From Isoetes taiwanensis (Eukaryota > Streptophyta > Lycopodiopsida > Isoetales > Isoetaceae): a stretch of 64,000 nucleotides of DNA. The notes under the pieces were generated by a model. It searched no databases. It worked only from the letters and a program-made list of their open reading frames with translations, and was not told the DNA's origin. The stretch covers positions 8,059,161 to 8,123,160 of the forward strand of contig JAJEKV010000040.1 of the NCBI GenBank assembly GCA_021234155.1. The letters run 5' to 3'. Below are positions 22,060 through 33,999 of the stretch, one piece after another. The translations under genes were made by a program, and so were the position numbers. Each line of letters begins with the position of its first letter. The stretch's first letter is position 1.

Positions 22060-24166
22060 TGCCTTCTGACATTGGGATTTGGAGAGTTGTTTACTAGAGA
22101 TGTTATGAAGCTCCATTTTTCTGCTCGATCTACTGTGCTTTTTCAGGGAGAACCGTCGGCTGTGTTTCCTATTGGTAGAGGAGTTCGACAAGGATGTCCC
22201 CTTGCCCCATTATTGTTCATTATCGTGGCAGAGGTATTGTCCAGCTATTCTCTTCTGCTACTCAAGATGGCGTAATTCAGGGATTGACTATGGAGGATGG
22301 TTCTCAAGAAGTGTGTAATCAGTATGCCGATGATACATTTCTCTTTTTAGTGGCTGAGGATGATAATCTTCAGAATGCTAAGCTTTTACTGGACTCTTTC
22401 TGGGTCCCATAGGCCGATTGGTCTCAGTGGACGATAAAAAAACTATTCTATTCTATTCCCTGGCATCAGGGGTTCTTGTTGGGTGGCTAAAGTGCTCTGC
22501 TTTATGGACTTTGGATGTGGATGTTCCTCCCTGTGTTTACGAGTATCCATGGAAAGTGCTTCCTCAAGGAAGGCCACTAAACTCTTGGGCATTCCTGTAG
22601 GTATACATATCTCTACTTCAGATGCATGGGATGTTATAGTGGAAGGCCTGCGTAAGCATCTTTTTTGGTGGAATACAGCTAAGCTTTCTCTGGCAGGGCG
22701 GATAGTAGTTGCTAAAAGGTTCTCAGCAACACTCATGTGTATATGGCATCTGCTGTGCTTGCCTCGCAAACAAAGTTTCAAGAGGTTGTCGCAATTGTCC
22801 GTAACTTCATTTGGGCAGGTACTGAGACAGGTGTAGTTGTGAAGGTCGCTTGGTCCACATGTATCAAACCAAAATTTGCTGGCGGTCTAGGTATGATTGA
22901 CTTTCATTTACAGAGTAAAATTATGATATCTAAGTTCATTTGTCGCTACTTGGTGGGTATGATACATTCGCCTGGAATGAGATTGGTTGCGCAAGCACTT
23001 GGGCAGTGTATTCCTTTTGGGAAACCGGCACTTAGAGCAGTTCTTCCTTGGTGTCTCTTTTATCAGCTTCGTCCATATCCGAATGCTCCCCCCTTCTTGA
23101 AGGGACTGCTTGATTCTTGGGAGACAGTTCGTGTGCTATTTAAGATTAATCCAGGTGTATGTCCATAAGCATGTTCTCTGTGTTGGTGGATTCCTCTGGA
23201 TAACCGCATGCCTCTGTGTGCTACTGTACATCCATTGACCCAGCGGCGTTGGAGGCGTGCTGGTATTCTCACAGTTGGTGCTTGGTATGAGGCAGGACAC
23301 TTGTTGACTTGGGATGCTTTTCAGACTAAGTTTATGTTATCTCGATGGGACAGAGCTCTATGGCAAAAGTTGGCTGGCATTCTGCCAGACGCTCCTTCAC
23401 AATCAATTGATGTGCCTATTTGGATTGGTCCCCAAATTGTTCATGCACAACGTCTTGTGCATTCATTATATCAAAAGCTGGTTGATGTTGACATTGTCCC
23501 CCCTCGGACTGGTTGGCAGCTCCGCATTCCCCCTCAATGGAAGCGTATGTGGTCCTGGGTCTGGAATAAATTGCTGCATCCCAAAGTTTCTACCTTATGG
23601 TGGCAACTCCTTCACAGATGTCTGCGGGTTAATGTGCTGGTTCATAAGTTTTATCCCCGCATTTCAGAACTCTGTCCACTGTGTAAGCGGTAAGTTGAGA
23701 GTATCGAGCACTGCTTTTTTCTATGTGACCAAGTTCAGCCAGTTTGGTCATGGTTACTATCTCTTTTCCATGTGGTCTTGACTAGCCAGCAGGTGCTTCT
23801 CGCCATTTATCCTTCCACTTGGAACAGCTTGAAGCAGCAGGCTTTCCACTTGGCTTCAGGCTGGTTGTTGTGGTCTATTTGGAAAAGAAGGCGAATGTGT
23901 GTCTTCAAAGGCTTATCAATTAGTGTCGACCAACTTCTTCACGAGGCACAAGACAGATTGGTGAAGGCATACCTATGTTCTCAGCTTGCTCCTGAGAAAA
24001 AACGTTTGATTTTTGAGGAATATTTGAGTATCTTATCTTATGCTTAGACAGGTAGCTGCACTCAGTGGATTATCTTTGTCTACTGAGATTTTATTCCTGT
24101 CTTTGCATCTGTGTGTATTTCTTATGGAATATTGAATAACAGTTTGTCATCCTTCAAAAAACAAAC
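22060..24166 (+). pseudogene. 5'-truncated L1-type LINE: reverse transcriptase C-terminal half and zf-RVT
   Basis: Frames give GFGELFTRDV, then RGVRQGCPLAPLLFIIVAE (RT motif) at 22,070-22,235, and QYADDTFLFL (catalytic YADD) at 22,320. KLLGIPVG and KLSLAGRIVVAKR follow (22,585-22,720), then NFIWAG...GGLGMIDF (22,800-22,900). The zf-RVT-like end WNKLLHPKVSTLWWQLLHRC, then CPLCK...HCFFLC, spans 23,560-23,735. The last part is open to 24,047. At least three frame changes occur before 22,800, and one TAA (23,691) interrupts the zinc-finger region in an otherwise continuous frame. The ORF1 and endonuclease ends are absent. The 3' end is a short A-rich tail (CAAAAAACAAAC) near 24,166. It is a dead 5'-truncated insertion, the usual fate of LINEs. 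Confidence 0.9.
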
Positions 24167-25367
24167 ATATGAGAAACTTAATGAAGAAGATAACTAAGTT
24201 ATCCTTTACCACATTCCTTCAAGAATTAGGGTAAAATTTATGTTATTTAGATGCCTCCTCAGATATAAGATGATGTTGCTCACACAAAAAGGCAGTTATT
24301 GAAAAAAACATGTATAAAATTGGGCCATTGACACTTTAGATGGTGCTTGCACCTATTGATCATCTTTACAAAGAAGTTAACAAAATGTTGAGAATCGTCC
24401 ATTTTTACAAAGGAGTTAACAAAATAATTGAGAACTATGTATCTATGAATAATGTTTAGAATGCTGATAAAGCCTCATGTATGTCTTCGCAAAATACAAA
24501 AGTTGCACCAATTCTTGCTCAAAGATGTCAAAATGATAGTTGTGTACATAGCAATTGAAAGAAGAGATAAGTTCAATTTAATATGTGTTGTTTCTTGTTT
24601 CATGTCATGCCCAACCAGATATTAGAGTGGCGGATTTGCAAATGCCCTATTGTCCAAAAGCTTTGAAATTGTTAAACATAAATCATCCAGCATAACTCTT
24701 CTCTCTAGGTTCCTTAGCATATACCCAACTCGACATTAACGGAGCATAAATATCTATGGAGGTATCAAGTTGTTCAGGAGGGCCAATTCAACTAGAATAA
24801 ACCTGCTGAACTTTGACACTTCCAAAAAACCAGATGCCATTCCTATAGCCAAAAGCTCTGTTCGTGATACAAAATGAACGTTCTTGATAACAAAATGCTA
24901 GATGATAGAGCGGCAACTTGCAAATGCCTTACCAGGCTCGATTAAATCAGGACATGGTTATGCCTTTTGCATCCCTTGCTTGATATGCTAAAAGCCCTTC
25001 ATATGCTACTTGATATGTTTATCTGCAGACTGAGCAAGAAAGAGATGAAGGAGCGAAGAAGCTGACGAATTTTAGCTCCTTGCTTCGCCCTTCTGCCAGA
25101 TCTGCAAGCTTGATTTGCAACAGTGGATCTGAAGAACAGGGACCAATTTGCCGAGATATGGGCTTGGCTATGGCGACGAAGCAAAGCAGTGCCCCAACCC
25201 TAATACATCCAAACATTCTTTTTGGCACTAGGAACGGTGCCCAGCATTTGTAAATGATACATTGTAGTAATGAGAGAAGAGAGCATGAATAACCCAAAAG
25301 TACCCAATTGTTAATATGGGCATTGTTTCTCTTTCCTTTGCCTATAGCACTGCCCGCTTTTACCCTT
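24167..25367. other. Intergenic, no gene recognised
   Basis: AT-rich sequence. The phrase CATTTTTACAAAGGAGTTAA (24,397) nearly repeats a phrase 45 bases earlier (CATCTTTACAAAGAAGTTAA). Nothing else is supported. Confidence 0.45.
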
Positions 25368-26668
25368 TTTTCATTTCCATTTTCCTCATTTTCCCTACTT
25401 TTCTTTTTCTTTTTTCTTTTTTTTTTTTTCATTTTCGTTACACATTTCCTTCTTTTCTTTCCCTTTTTTTCCTTTATTTACACCCTTTTTAACTTTCCTT
25501 TTTCCTAATATACTATTTTCTGTCCCTTTCCCCACCTTTTCCCTCTTCCCCTTTTCGACGTGCTCTTTTTCCTTTCCTTCCAACTTTTTTCCTCTTTCCC
25601 AGACCCAACACATTTTTCTTCTTTGTTTTTTTCACACCTTTTTTCTCTTCCCTTTTTTTTTTCTCTTTCCCCTTTTCCATTCTCTTTTTTTGCTTCCCTT
25701 TTCTCATTCCTTCACCCTTTCCCTATTCCCCTTCTCCTCTTTTCCTCTTTCCCTCTTCCCCTTTTCCTCGTGCCCTTTTCCCAGGTTCCCTTTCACTCTT
25801 TCCCCCTCCCCTTTTCTTTTCCTTTTTTGACATGCCCGTTTTCCCTTCCCTTCTTCCTGTTCTTTTCCTGTTCCTCTTTTCCCTTTTTGGTCTTCCTTTT
25901 TCCTCCTCTCTCCACCCTTTCCCTCTTCCCCTTCCCCATCCCTTTCTCGTCGTGCCCTTTCCCCTTCCCTTTTCCCGTTCTTTCTCTTTTCCTCGTGCCA
26001 TTTTCCCCACCTTTAACCCTTTCTCCCTTCGCTTTTTTTATCCTTTCCCTTTCCCTTTTCCCTTGACATTTTTTTTCCCTTTATCTTTCCCTTTTCCTTT
26101 TCCCGTGCCATTTTTCCCTTTCCTCACCTTTTCACTCTTCTCCCTTTTCCTCATACTTTCCTTCGCTTCCTTTTTCCCCTTTCTTCACCATGTCCATCTA
26201 TCCCTTTTCCCGTGCCCTTTCCCCCTTTCATTTTTCCCTTTCTCTCTTCTCCCTTTTTCTTGTGCCTTTTTTACCCGGTTCCTTTTCCCCTTTCCCTCCC
26301 CTTTTCTTTTGCATTTTCCTTTACCCATGGCCTTTTTTGCTTCTTTTCTCCTCGCCCTTTTCCTATTTCCCTATTCCCTCCCCCCCCCCCCTCCCCAAGG
26401 GGCCTTCTTCCCCTTTCTCTCGTGCCTTTTTTCCCCTCCCTTTCCCCCTCCCTTTTACGTTTCTCTTTTCTTTGCTTTGTTTCCATGCTATTTTCCCCTT
26501 CCCTTTTCCTTTTTCCTCATCCTTTTCCTCATTCCCTTTCTCCATACCATTTTTCCCTTCCCTTTTCTCCTTTCTTTCCTTTTACCTTTTCCCCTTGCCT
26601 TTTTTCCTTTCACATTTTGAGTTTCCTCCTCCCTTTTCCCTTTCCCCTTTTCTTTTTCCCTTTCCCCT
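25368..26668. repeat. 1.3-kb polypyrimidine tract (C/T on the plus strand)
   Basis: Almost uninterrupted runs of TTTTCCC and CCTTTTC. Irregular interruptions such as CGTGCCCTTTTCCC and CGTGCCATTTTTCC recur near 25,770, 25,955, 25,995, 26,105, 26,212 and 26,424, suggesting a decayed minisatellite built on that unit. Long frames on both strands are composition artefacts (Phe/Pro/Ser on one strand, Lys/Glu/Arg/Gly on the other). Tracts like this can form triplex DNA. Confidence 0.95.
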
Positions 26669-26784
26669 TAAGAGATTGAAGTATGACCAATCACGGTGGT
26701 GGAAAGATGTACAATAAATCTCGGCCTTTAAATGCAATCAAATGATCTCATCCACTCAAATTAGAGCTTGATGCAACACGCTAT

Positions 26785-27378
26785 AACATTATAATATAAG
26801 ATAAGTTTATCTTTAAATTAAAACTATAATGGTTATCAAAGAATAAACTTGATTTCCAACTAATTTCTATTTGAATATATTTAGAATTAGACATTTCAAG
26901 GATATAAAAATTTTAATTTTTAGTGATTTAACAGATTCAAGATTTAGCAATCATGATAATTAAATGAAATCTGATGGTTTGATAAGCGATTGACTTAAAA
27001 CTATTATTAGACAATTTACAAACTTTTACACTTTTAAAAATACTTTAAGGGAAGTTTTAGGTTGAAATTAATTGAATGATATAAAGTTATCGATTTAATA
27101 ATAACTATTGAATAATTTATTATACTGACATTTAATCAATAATAAACTATTCATTATTTATTAAACATAAACGTAATCATTTAATTAATTTCAATCTAAA
27201 ATTTTCTCTAAATATTTAAAAAAAAAAAATAGCATTTTTATTATACAGGGTTATCTTATATGAAAATTTATTTCTAAATAGATGGAACCAAGAATTAGTT
27301 TAGAAAGCAACTTTAAACTTTAGTAAGTATCATATTTAATAAATTATTAAAATCAATAAGAGCTAAAAATACATATAA
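26785..27378. repeat. Diverged AT-rich repeat D, left part
   Basis: Homologous to 20,225-20,845 over its length (shared phrase ATCTATTTAGAATTAGA-like, near 26,875). It continues at 33,784-33,855 after the CACTA-like insertion. Confidence 0.7.
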
Positions 27379-28090
27379 CACAAGGCACCCAAAATTAAAA
27401 AACTACATGGTTTTTTCCTTGGTTATGACTAGAAAACCATTCTATAAAACCAATGGGTGTTTGTGGGTTGATATCATTAAAAACCATATGTGGCTAAACT
27501 AATGGGTTCTCTTGTTAGGTTTGTTAGGGTGGTATTATGGCATGGTAATCGCAGATGGCCTTTTAGTAGAGTTTGTGAAAGTGGTATTACATATTGGTAA
27601 ATGAATGTGGTATACTTATAGTGTTTAAGTGTACGGTTTGTCCATGTGATATAACATTATGGTTGTGGATGTGGTTTAATGTAGTGCTTGTTTCGGGTGA
27701 TTTTATAATGTGGTTGGCTATTGTGATTTTATAATGTGGTTGGCTATTGTAGTACTGCATGGCTAAATGTCATGGTAAAGCCAATGTGCACGGTTTTGTT
27801 TTGCATTAGCTATATGATTCTCATTTATAGACCAGTAATGGTATGCTGTTTGAAGCATTTCAAGTTTTTAAGTATAAGACTATTAAGGACCGTGGATGTT
27901 TTCTTATGCATACAAGTAATGGTCTGTTGTTTGAAGCATTTCAAATATAGAAGACTAAAACTATTAAGGACCGTGTATGGTTTCTTATGTATAAGGACCG
28001 TGTATGGTTTCTTATGTATAGTAGTACTTTTTACTGTGTATGGTTTCTTATGTATAGTAGTACTTTTTACTGTTAATTCACTTTATCTGT
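27379..28090. repeat. Left subterminal repeat region of the CACTA-like element
   Basis: Variants of TGTATGGTTTCTTATGTATA, GGTCTGTTGTTTGAAGCATT and AAACCAT recur, the densest block being 27,840-28,070. They mirror the AACCA(C/T)...ATAAAAAA words at the right end, as expected for transposase-binding subterminal arrays. Confidence 0.7.
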
Positions 28091-29982
28091 TTTCCTCAAT
28101 AGCCAAAAAAATAGGGAGCAAGGGGATTTGAACCCCAACCATTTCCGAAACTCATGAACAATGATCATTTTATTTCCCCAAATATGTAGAAAACTAATTT
28201 AGATCTAACATCTACAGCAAAGCAAAAGGTAAACATCTAGTATAGGAGGAAAGTGACGACCTTGCAATACTCACGTACTCACCTCTTGCATGTGGGAGAA
28301 AGAAATAAAGCACTTCCAGACAGAAAGTGATGACCTTTAAGTTTCCAAAAAGGCCCTCTAGCATGCAAGTATTGATCAGAATTAAGTTCTGTATTTAAAC
28401 AATTTACTGAATTTATAATTCTAGCAATGCAGACCGGACTTTTATATCCTTCTTAATCGAAGATGGACGCCATAGCCAGAACTTGATTCTCTGTTAAAAA
28501 ATAAGGGACAAAATATCTGTCAAATCAAAGGAATGGAAAAGGCAAAATGACAAATTGCTAAGAAATATTGGAATGCCACCATCATGCTTCCACTGCCCAC
28601 TCTTGGCACCATCATTATAGAGCAGTCTTCAAAACAAAGGAGTCCAAGCTTGGCAGAAATGAGAAGCCACAATCATGCCCCCGCTGCTGCTCTTGGCACT
28701 GCCATTTGCAATCCAAAGCTATCACTCAGACACAAACTACCATTGACACTTCCAAGATCACCAAGTACCTCTCCGTGCAAGCATCAAAGCTCCACTGTTG
28801 TTTCTGGTACTAAAATCAGCTTGCTGGTACATCCCAATTGTACATCTTTGTCTTTGAGACTTACATGAAAACAAAACTACTGAAGTTTACAACTGTTACA
28901 TGTTATAGTAACTAGAAGTCGGGTCATCCATACTGTTATAGTCACCAAATGTGTCAAAGAGTAAGAATCCAGCGAATGAAATTTGAGCAATACAAATGGT
29001 AATTGAATGGTAACAAGGAATGAGTGTATGTGCTGGAGTAAGCTCATGTAGTATTGGTAAGAGACAGTTGAGTGATAGAAAATATGAAGGCACATCTGAT
29101 ATAGACAACAAGAGAAGCACAAAAGCAGATCAAGGTAAGCAAGGCGTACTATACACAGAAGGAGCATAAATGGAAAAGATTGTATAACTTTAGAGGCCCA
29201 TAGGAGAAAAATGCCAGAATATTTTACCAGAGCATCATGGTTTCAAGAAACTAGCAGTAACTTCTAGAGGGATTGCTTCACTTCAGAGGTGACAAGTCAT
29301 CCAAATGATGAATGTGACTGCATTGCCATATCAAAATGCTTTCGAGAACCATAGAACACAAAGACTTGCACATTCTTTGTTTCAGACACAAGAATAGTGT
29401 GATCAAATAAGTTGGGCCTGACCCAAAGGTGCAAACATACACACCACATTGCACAAGATAGATAGGACCAGCATGTAGGGCCAAGAACTAGCCCCATAGA
29501 TAACTCCCAAATAAAGCATCCTTACATATTAGTCCGTCAGATCTTGCATTCCAAATGTAAATTAGCCACCCATGATAAATATGCCTCTTGATTTAGTGTT
29601 GATTTGTTTTGCAGCGATATGCCACCGCAATATCTTCAAAAGAAAAAAAAGATTTCTAGCAAATTACAATGTTGTTGAAGACAAAGCACATGAACTCATA
29701 TCCGATCAAAAGTAGCTTCAAAAGTAGGCGTCTTTAAGCATGGCCATAACCATGCCGGGGATCTTAATCTATTCTCATACTGCATTTGGTTCCCATTTGG
29801 CTAGATAAATATGAAAAGAGGAAGAGACAAGAGGAAGAAAATCAAGAAAAGATAGAGACCTGGAACAAATCACATGGGTCAACAAGAAAATCGAGAAAAG
29901 AAGCAATGGTCGTGGAGATATGTGAGTAGGAAGGAACTAGATCGTCTGTAATAACGAAACCTAGTCTTCTCACCAAAATTTC
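28091..29982. other. Interior of the CACTA-like element, no confident gene
   Basis: Short frames on both strands without family features. If the exon at about 30,240 belongs to a captured gene transcribed leftward, later exons could lie here. A minus-strand frame at 29,297-29,497 (LGPTCWSYLS...) is protein-like but unassigned. Confidence 0.35.
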
Positions 29983-30311
29983 TCAAGCAAAAATCGTTAC
30001 CTTCCAAAGTGGTCTCTTGGGTAAGGGAGGAGTCTCATGTTTGAAGATGAGGCTGAGGCGGCAGACGAGATGGAGAAGGTGAAGTAACCGCAGCTCCAAT
30101 ACCTGCGCAATGCAGAGTTGTGGCTTGAGCCTAACCGATGGAAATAGAGAAGGAGGGCGCCTCTTCCTCCATAGCCACAAGGAAAAGAGGAAAAATAAGA
30201 AGAAGAGCAGTTCACCTTCAGATCCGGCGCCGCCCTTCATCATGGAGACGATTTCCTCCCTCTGCCGCTGCCACCGTTGCACCAAAACATCAGAAAGAAA
30301 AACCCTAACCT
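29983..30311 (-). other. Host-like gene start: telo-box leader, ATG exon and second exon candidate
   Basis: On the minus strand a leader with AGGGTTTTTC and a GGTTAGGGTT telo-box (30,300-30,311) precedes ATGATG at about 30,244. A GC-rich start follows (MMKGGAGSE), then a good splice donor (GAAG|GTGAAC) near 30,216. A further GC-rich stretch runs from an acceptor-like GCGCAG (30,102) to the donor GGAAG|GTAACG (29,999). This is the look of a normal plant gene 5' end inside a transposon, so a captured fragment is the simplest reading. The product is not recognised, and the exon phases do not join cleanly as read. Confidence 0.4.
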
Positions 30312-31250
30312 AATACGAAAAAACGCTTAACCTATTGGCAAAATCGAAAATTACCCTACTACCATAACTATTTCCGTCATTTCCGCCTGGCTCTAGCTAA
30401 TTTTCCGTCCAAAAAAATTTCACCCGTTAGATTTCCGTGAAATCCAAAAATAAAAAAGGAAGGGGATCCGACTATTTTAATAATAAGGTGTTTATTTTAA
30501 TATTTTAACGGATGCTTACAATGGTTCCTCAGAATTTTCCGAACCCTAGTCTGTATAAATATTTTGCTTTAGTGCCATAAATAAAACACTTGGGTTACCT
30601 GAAAAGCCATCTGAATCGCCAAGCTTCCTACAGTTTAAATAGAACACCGAACAAAGCAAAATTAGGGGTAAAAATGACATGGGCTTGCCGGATGAATCTG
30701 AGAAAGATTGCCAGGATAGCATTGCGCCATAGCTACATCTATTCTTGCAAATAAAGGGCCAAAAGAACTGGGTCTCGAGGAAGCCTCACATGCAGATAAG
30801 GAGAGGCATGCCTTCGTGCAGGCCAGCGATCTAGAAAGCATCGAGCTTCCAAGTTGAATCTGGTTGAACAGGAAAATGCTTTACTTTAGGCGCCATAGCT
30901 ATGGCGCATCTGTTATCAAAAAAGTAAAAGACCGAAGCGTTAACGTTGGAGCCATTTAAGGAGACAGGTGTGCACATTCGAAATTGCCTTGCCTCCGAGC
31001 AGGCCCACAGTTGCCGTTGCATAGCATTTCCTGCTTCAAAATTTTTTTCATCGTTGGAAAGATGTGTCATAGATAGCTTAGTGACTCAAACTGCAATTTA
31101 TCCGTAATAAACAATAGGTCGAAATTACAAAGGCTCTACAGAATGGAAGCCTATTTTACAGAGCCGGTGGATTTGTTCAAGTTTTCAAGCTATTCTTATG
31201 GTTATTTATATTGTTCAAGCATCATTAGTCTGATCAATTCTAGCCTACAC

Positions 31251-31332
31251 TAAGAGCCAGTTCACATGCTTGTAAAGATAAGATAAGATAAGATGCTTGT
31301 AAAAGGGTTCACTGTATGTGAACCGGCTCTTA
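31251..31332. mobile_element. Tiny Tourist/Harbinger-like MITE, 82 bp
   Basis: The termini are TAAGAGCCAGTTCACATG and its near-perfect inverse (read inward, TAAGAGCCGGTTCACATA). The outer TAA/TTA could be the TWA target duplication of the PIF/Harbinger superfamily. The interior is a GATAA tandem run. Confidence 0.65.
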
Positions 31333-31559
31333 GGTTTAAGTATTCTTTTTCATGTATTTAAAAGTTAATCATTAGATTATAAACCAGTGAAATGTTAAAT
31401 ATACATAATAAGTACAACAACATATATAAATACATGCCCGAACTGCAGTTGTGCCCCAGTGAAATCAATGCAAGCATAAACCCATCAACAACTACTTCTA
31501 TAGCATGCTATTCATAACTGTAAGTACAAAATTCTGGATATGTTTAAGATTCGTGACCG

Positions 31560-31700
31560 GCCAAAAACTCCTCGTGAAGTATGGCTACGGACTTGTAGTT
31601 GGTCTAGTGGCCAACGCACCCCTTCCAAGTGCCAGAAATTCTTCTCAAAGTATGGCTATGGCCCTGCAGGAGATCTACTAACGGGGGGTTTGAACCCTGA
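31560..31700 (+). repeat. tRNA-like promoter pair, possible SINE remnant
   Basis: GGTCTAGTGG (31,601-31,610) fits the A-box consensus of RNA polymerase III. GGTTTGAACCC (31,687-31,697) fits the B-box with one mismatch. The 86-bp spacing is wider than normal; an internal repeat of AAGTATGGCTA(C/T)GG may account for it. No clear tail or target duplication. Confidence 0.35.
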
Positions 31701-33189
31701 TGAGACCAAGGTAGCATCAAATAAACAGGCATTGAAACATTTTATTTCTCCATCATATATATGAAACCCTGGGAGGGGGGTTTGCATAACATAGAGTGGG
31801 GGGCGGGGGTTGCATTATTCTATAAAGACCCCATGAAACTTTGTATTTCTCTATGGTAGAGGTATGCGTCCACCCATGTATGTGATGGTAGCTATGTGAG
31901 ATCATTATCGTTATTTGTTACATACAACATGGTGACCAACCTTCTTGATTGTGGCGTATAGACAAGGGGCATGCCCCAAGGCTAAATGGTCACTTGGTGG
32001 TTTTGTTTAGCTCTGTTTTGGCCTTCCTTTATCCCAAAATTATATATTATATTTGCTTTGATCAAGAGTGGCCTCCTCCTGCGCTTGCTTCTTCATTTAA
32101 ACTATTCAATTTGGCATATCAATATATTTTTAACTTAAATGGTTGAAAGATCCTAAAAATCGTTAAATGATGTGGTCTCAGCCTAAGTAAATATCTATAA
32201 CATGTTAACCTTGCTAGGTATGTTAGGCCTCAGCAGGTCTAAAATGTTTTCTTCAAGCCTTGCTAGGCCTTTTCAGAATTGACTAGACATCCAAAAGTCG
32301 TATTCTTGATAAAATCATAGATTATAAAATACCTTCAACCTATGAATTTGAGGAAAACATTTTCAGAGTGATTGAAAATTTCTTAGTAGTCTTAGCATTT
32401 GTTGAAGGTTTGGCCTCTTAAATAGAATTGAATCGAACTGTATTGGATTTTATCATCCATGAAGACCAAATGGCCTATGGAACCCAAACAAAGGAAAACA
32501 GGCTTATTGCTGTCCAAGATTAAAAACCCTTGTCTCGAAGGGTTTTCGAGGGAAAACCCTTAGCAGTAACAGGCTTGCTAACCAACTATACATTCGTAGA
32601 TGATTGTGTGACGATCGTGTCTCCAACAAGAATCCAAGCGAAGCTATCTATGTTTGGCATGCTCCTATATTGATATCAACATTAGAAAGCATCTATAGAT
32701 AATTCTAAATATGAAATTGGATGGATTGTATCTTGGAACCAAACTTGCTAAAGTATATGAATGCACTAACATTCAACTTATTATCTGCAGGTGTAAATGG
32801 ATCAACAAGGAAGGAATCCAAGCTAGGGGAACATATGCATCAAATGAAAATGTACTCGGATATTATATTTGACATTTTATAATGCATAATATGCATTGAA
32901 AAAGTAGTTGATTCTAATGTCTAAGCAATAAATGATCTTATATTAGTAAGTAGCGACTATAGTTTTAGAACACTGATAGAAGATCATGATATAGACCTCA
33001 GCTAGTTAATGTAAGAAGTGTGAATGTAAAACCACATATAGTTCTAGAAGACCACTATTATATTGCTTTTCTAAATATGCAAAACAATTTACAAGAGACC
33101 AAAAAATAATAAATTACAACAGATATGTTTTGTGCTTATTTCATGATATTTGAATAAGGTCAAAGTATTTCAAAAAAAACACAAAAAAT

Positions 33190-33780
33190 ACAAAAGACCA
33201 TATCTATAGTGGTTTGGTGGTTAATTATGATAATTGTTTTTGGGTGCCTTATGAGTAATCACTATAGATAGCCAAGTCCTCTTAGGCGAATATCTATGAG
33301 TAATTACCATGACAATTAACTTGGTATTGAAATTATAAAATAAACCACAACCATTTAATAACACACCGTGATATAAAAAACTAGCATGAATAACCACTAT
33401 GGCATTTAAGTTGGTATAAAAAAGCACGCCATAAAGTACTTCAACTTTGTGACAGTAGAAAATCAACATAAAGAACCATTGCCACATTAAAGTTGTGTTG
33501 AAAAACCATGCTACACAACTCTGTCGATTTAATAAACCATGTGACATTAGAAAACCAACATGAATGACCATTGTTGGTGCTAGAAACTATATAATAAAAC
33601 AATATCGGTTTTAATAAACCATGCTATAATAAAAAAGCAACATGAATAACCACGCACTAGTTATAAAAACCACTACGTTATGTGGTTTTTATTAGGAATA
33701 AAAATTTTGACATAAAAAACCACATCTATAGTGGTTTCCTAGTGATTTATTATAGTGGTTAATTTTTTGGGTGTCTTGTG
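33190..33780. repeat. Right subterminal repeat region of the CACTA-like element
   Basis: About a dozen variants of the form AACCA(C/T)...ACATTA..AAAACCA occur at roughly 40-60-bp intervals, ending in GGGTGTCTTGTG. The words are shared with the left end in inverse orientation. Confidence 0.7.
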
Positions 33781-33783
33781 TAA

Positions 33784-33855
33784 TATTATCATGGCACCCT
33801 TGAAGTACATTTATTAGATTTGAATAAGTCCAAATTTTGTTAAATATGTCATAAT
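33784..33855. repeat. Diverged AT-rich repeat D, right part
   Basis: Continues 26,785-27,378 beyond the CACTA-like insertion. ATCATGGCACCCTTGAAG here corresponds to ATCATGGCATCCTTGAAA near 20,855. Confidence 0.7.
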
Positions 33856-33999
33856 ATGTTTACCGTGTTTAAGGAGGTCTTTGAAGGGCCTAACGTAGAA
33901 GGACAAGCTAACGTAGAAGGACAAGTGGCTTTGAATTTCGACAAGATATTGCTGATGTAAATTAATAAGATTCCTTTTCTGTCAGAGATGGGCAACTTT

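Larger units (their letters stand above)
27379..33780. mobile_element. CACTA-like (En/Spm superfamily) transposon, 6.4 kb, TSD TAA
   Basis: The left end CACAAGGCACCCAAAA and the inverted right end (CACAAGACACCCAAAA read inward) match at 15 of 16 bases. They are flanked by TAA at 27,376-27,378 and 33,781-33,783. Joining the flanks restores the AT-rich repeat seen uninterrupted at 20,840-20,880. A 3-bp duplication, CAC termini and abundant short subterminal repeats fit the CACTA superfamily, although the ends are CACAA rather than CACTA. No TNPD/TNPA-like transposase is recognisable, so it is a non-autonomous or decayed element that has picked up other DNA. Confidence 0.8.

Noticed and set aside
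25368-26668. Long frames on both strands (up to 262 codons) in the polypyrimidine tract
   Set aside because: They consist of Phe/Pro/Ser/Leu on one strand and Lys/Glu/Arg/Gly on the other, the direct result of a C/T-only composition. There is no independent coding signal.
28105-28140. tRNA gene on the minus strand (T-arm GGGGTTCAAATCCCC followed by CTTGCTCCC and a T run)
   Set aside because: No matching 5' acceptor strand (AGGGAGC) or D and anticodon arms are found upstream; at most a B-box-like remnant.
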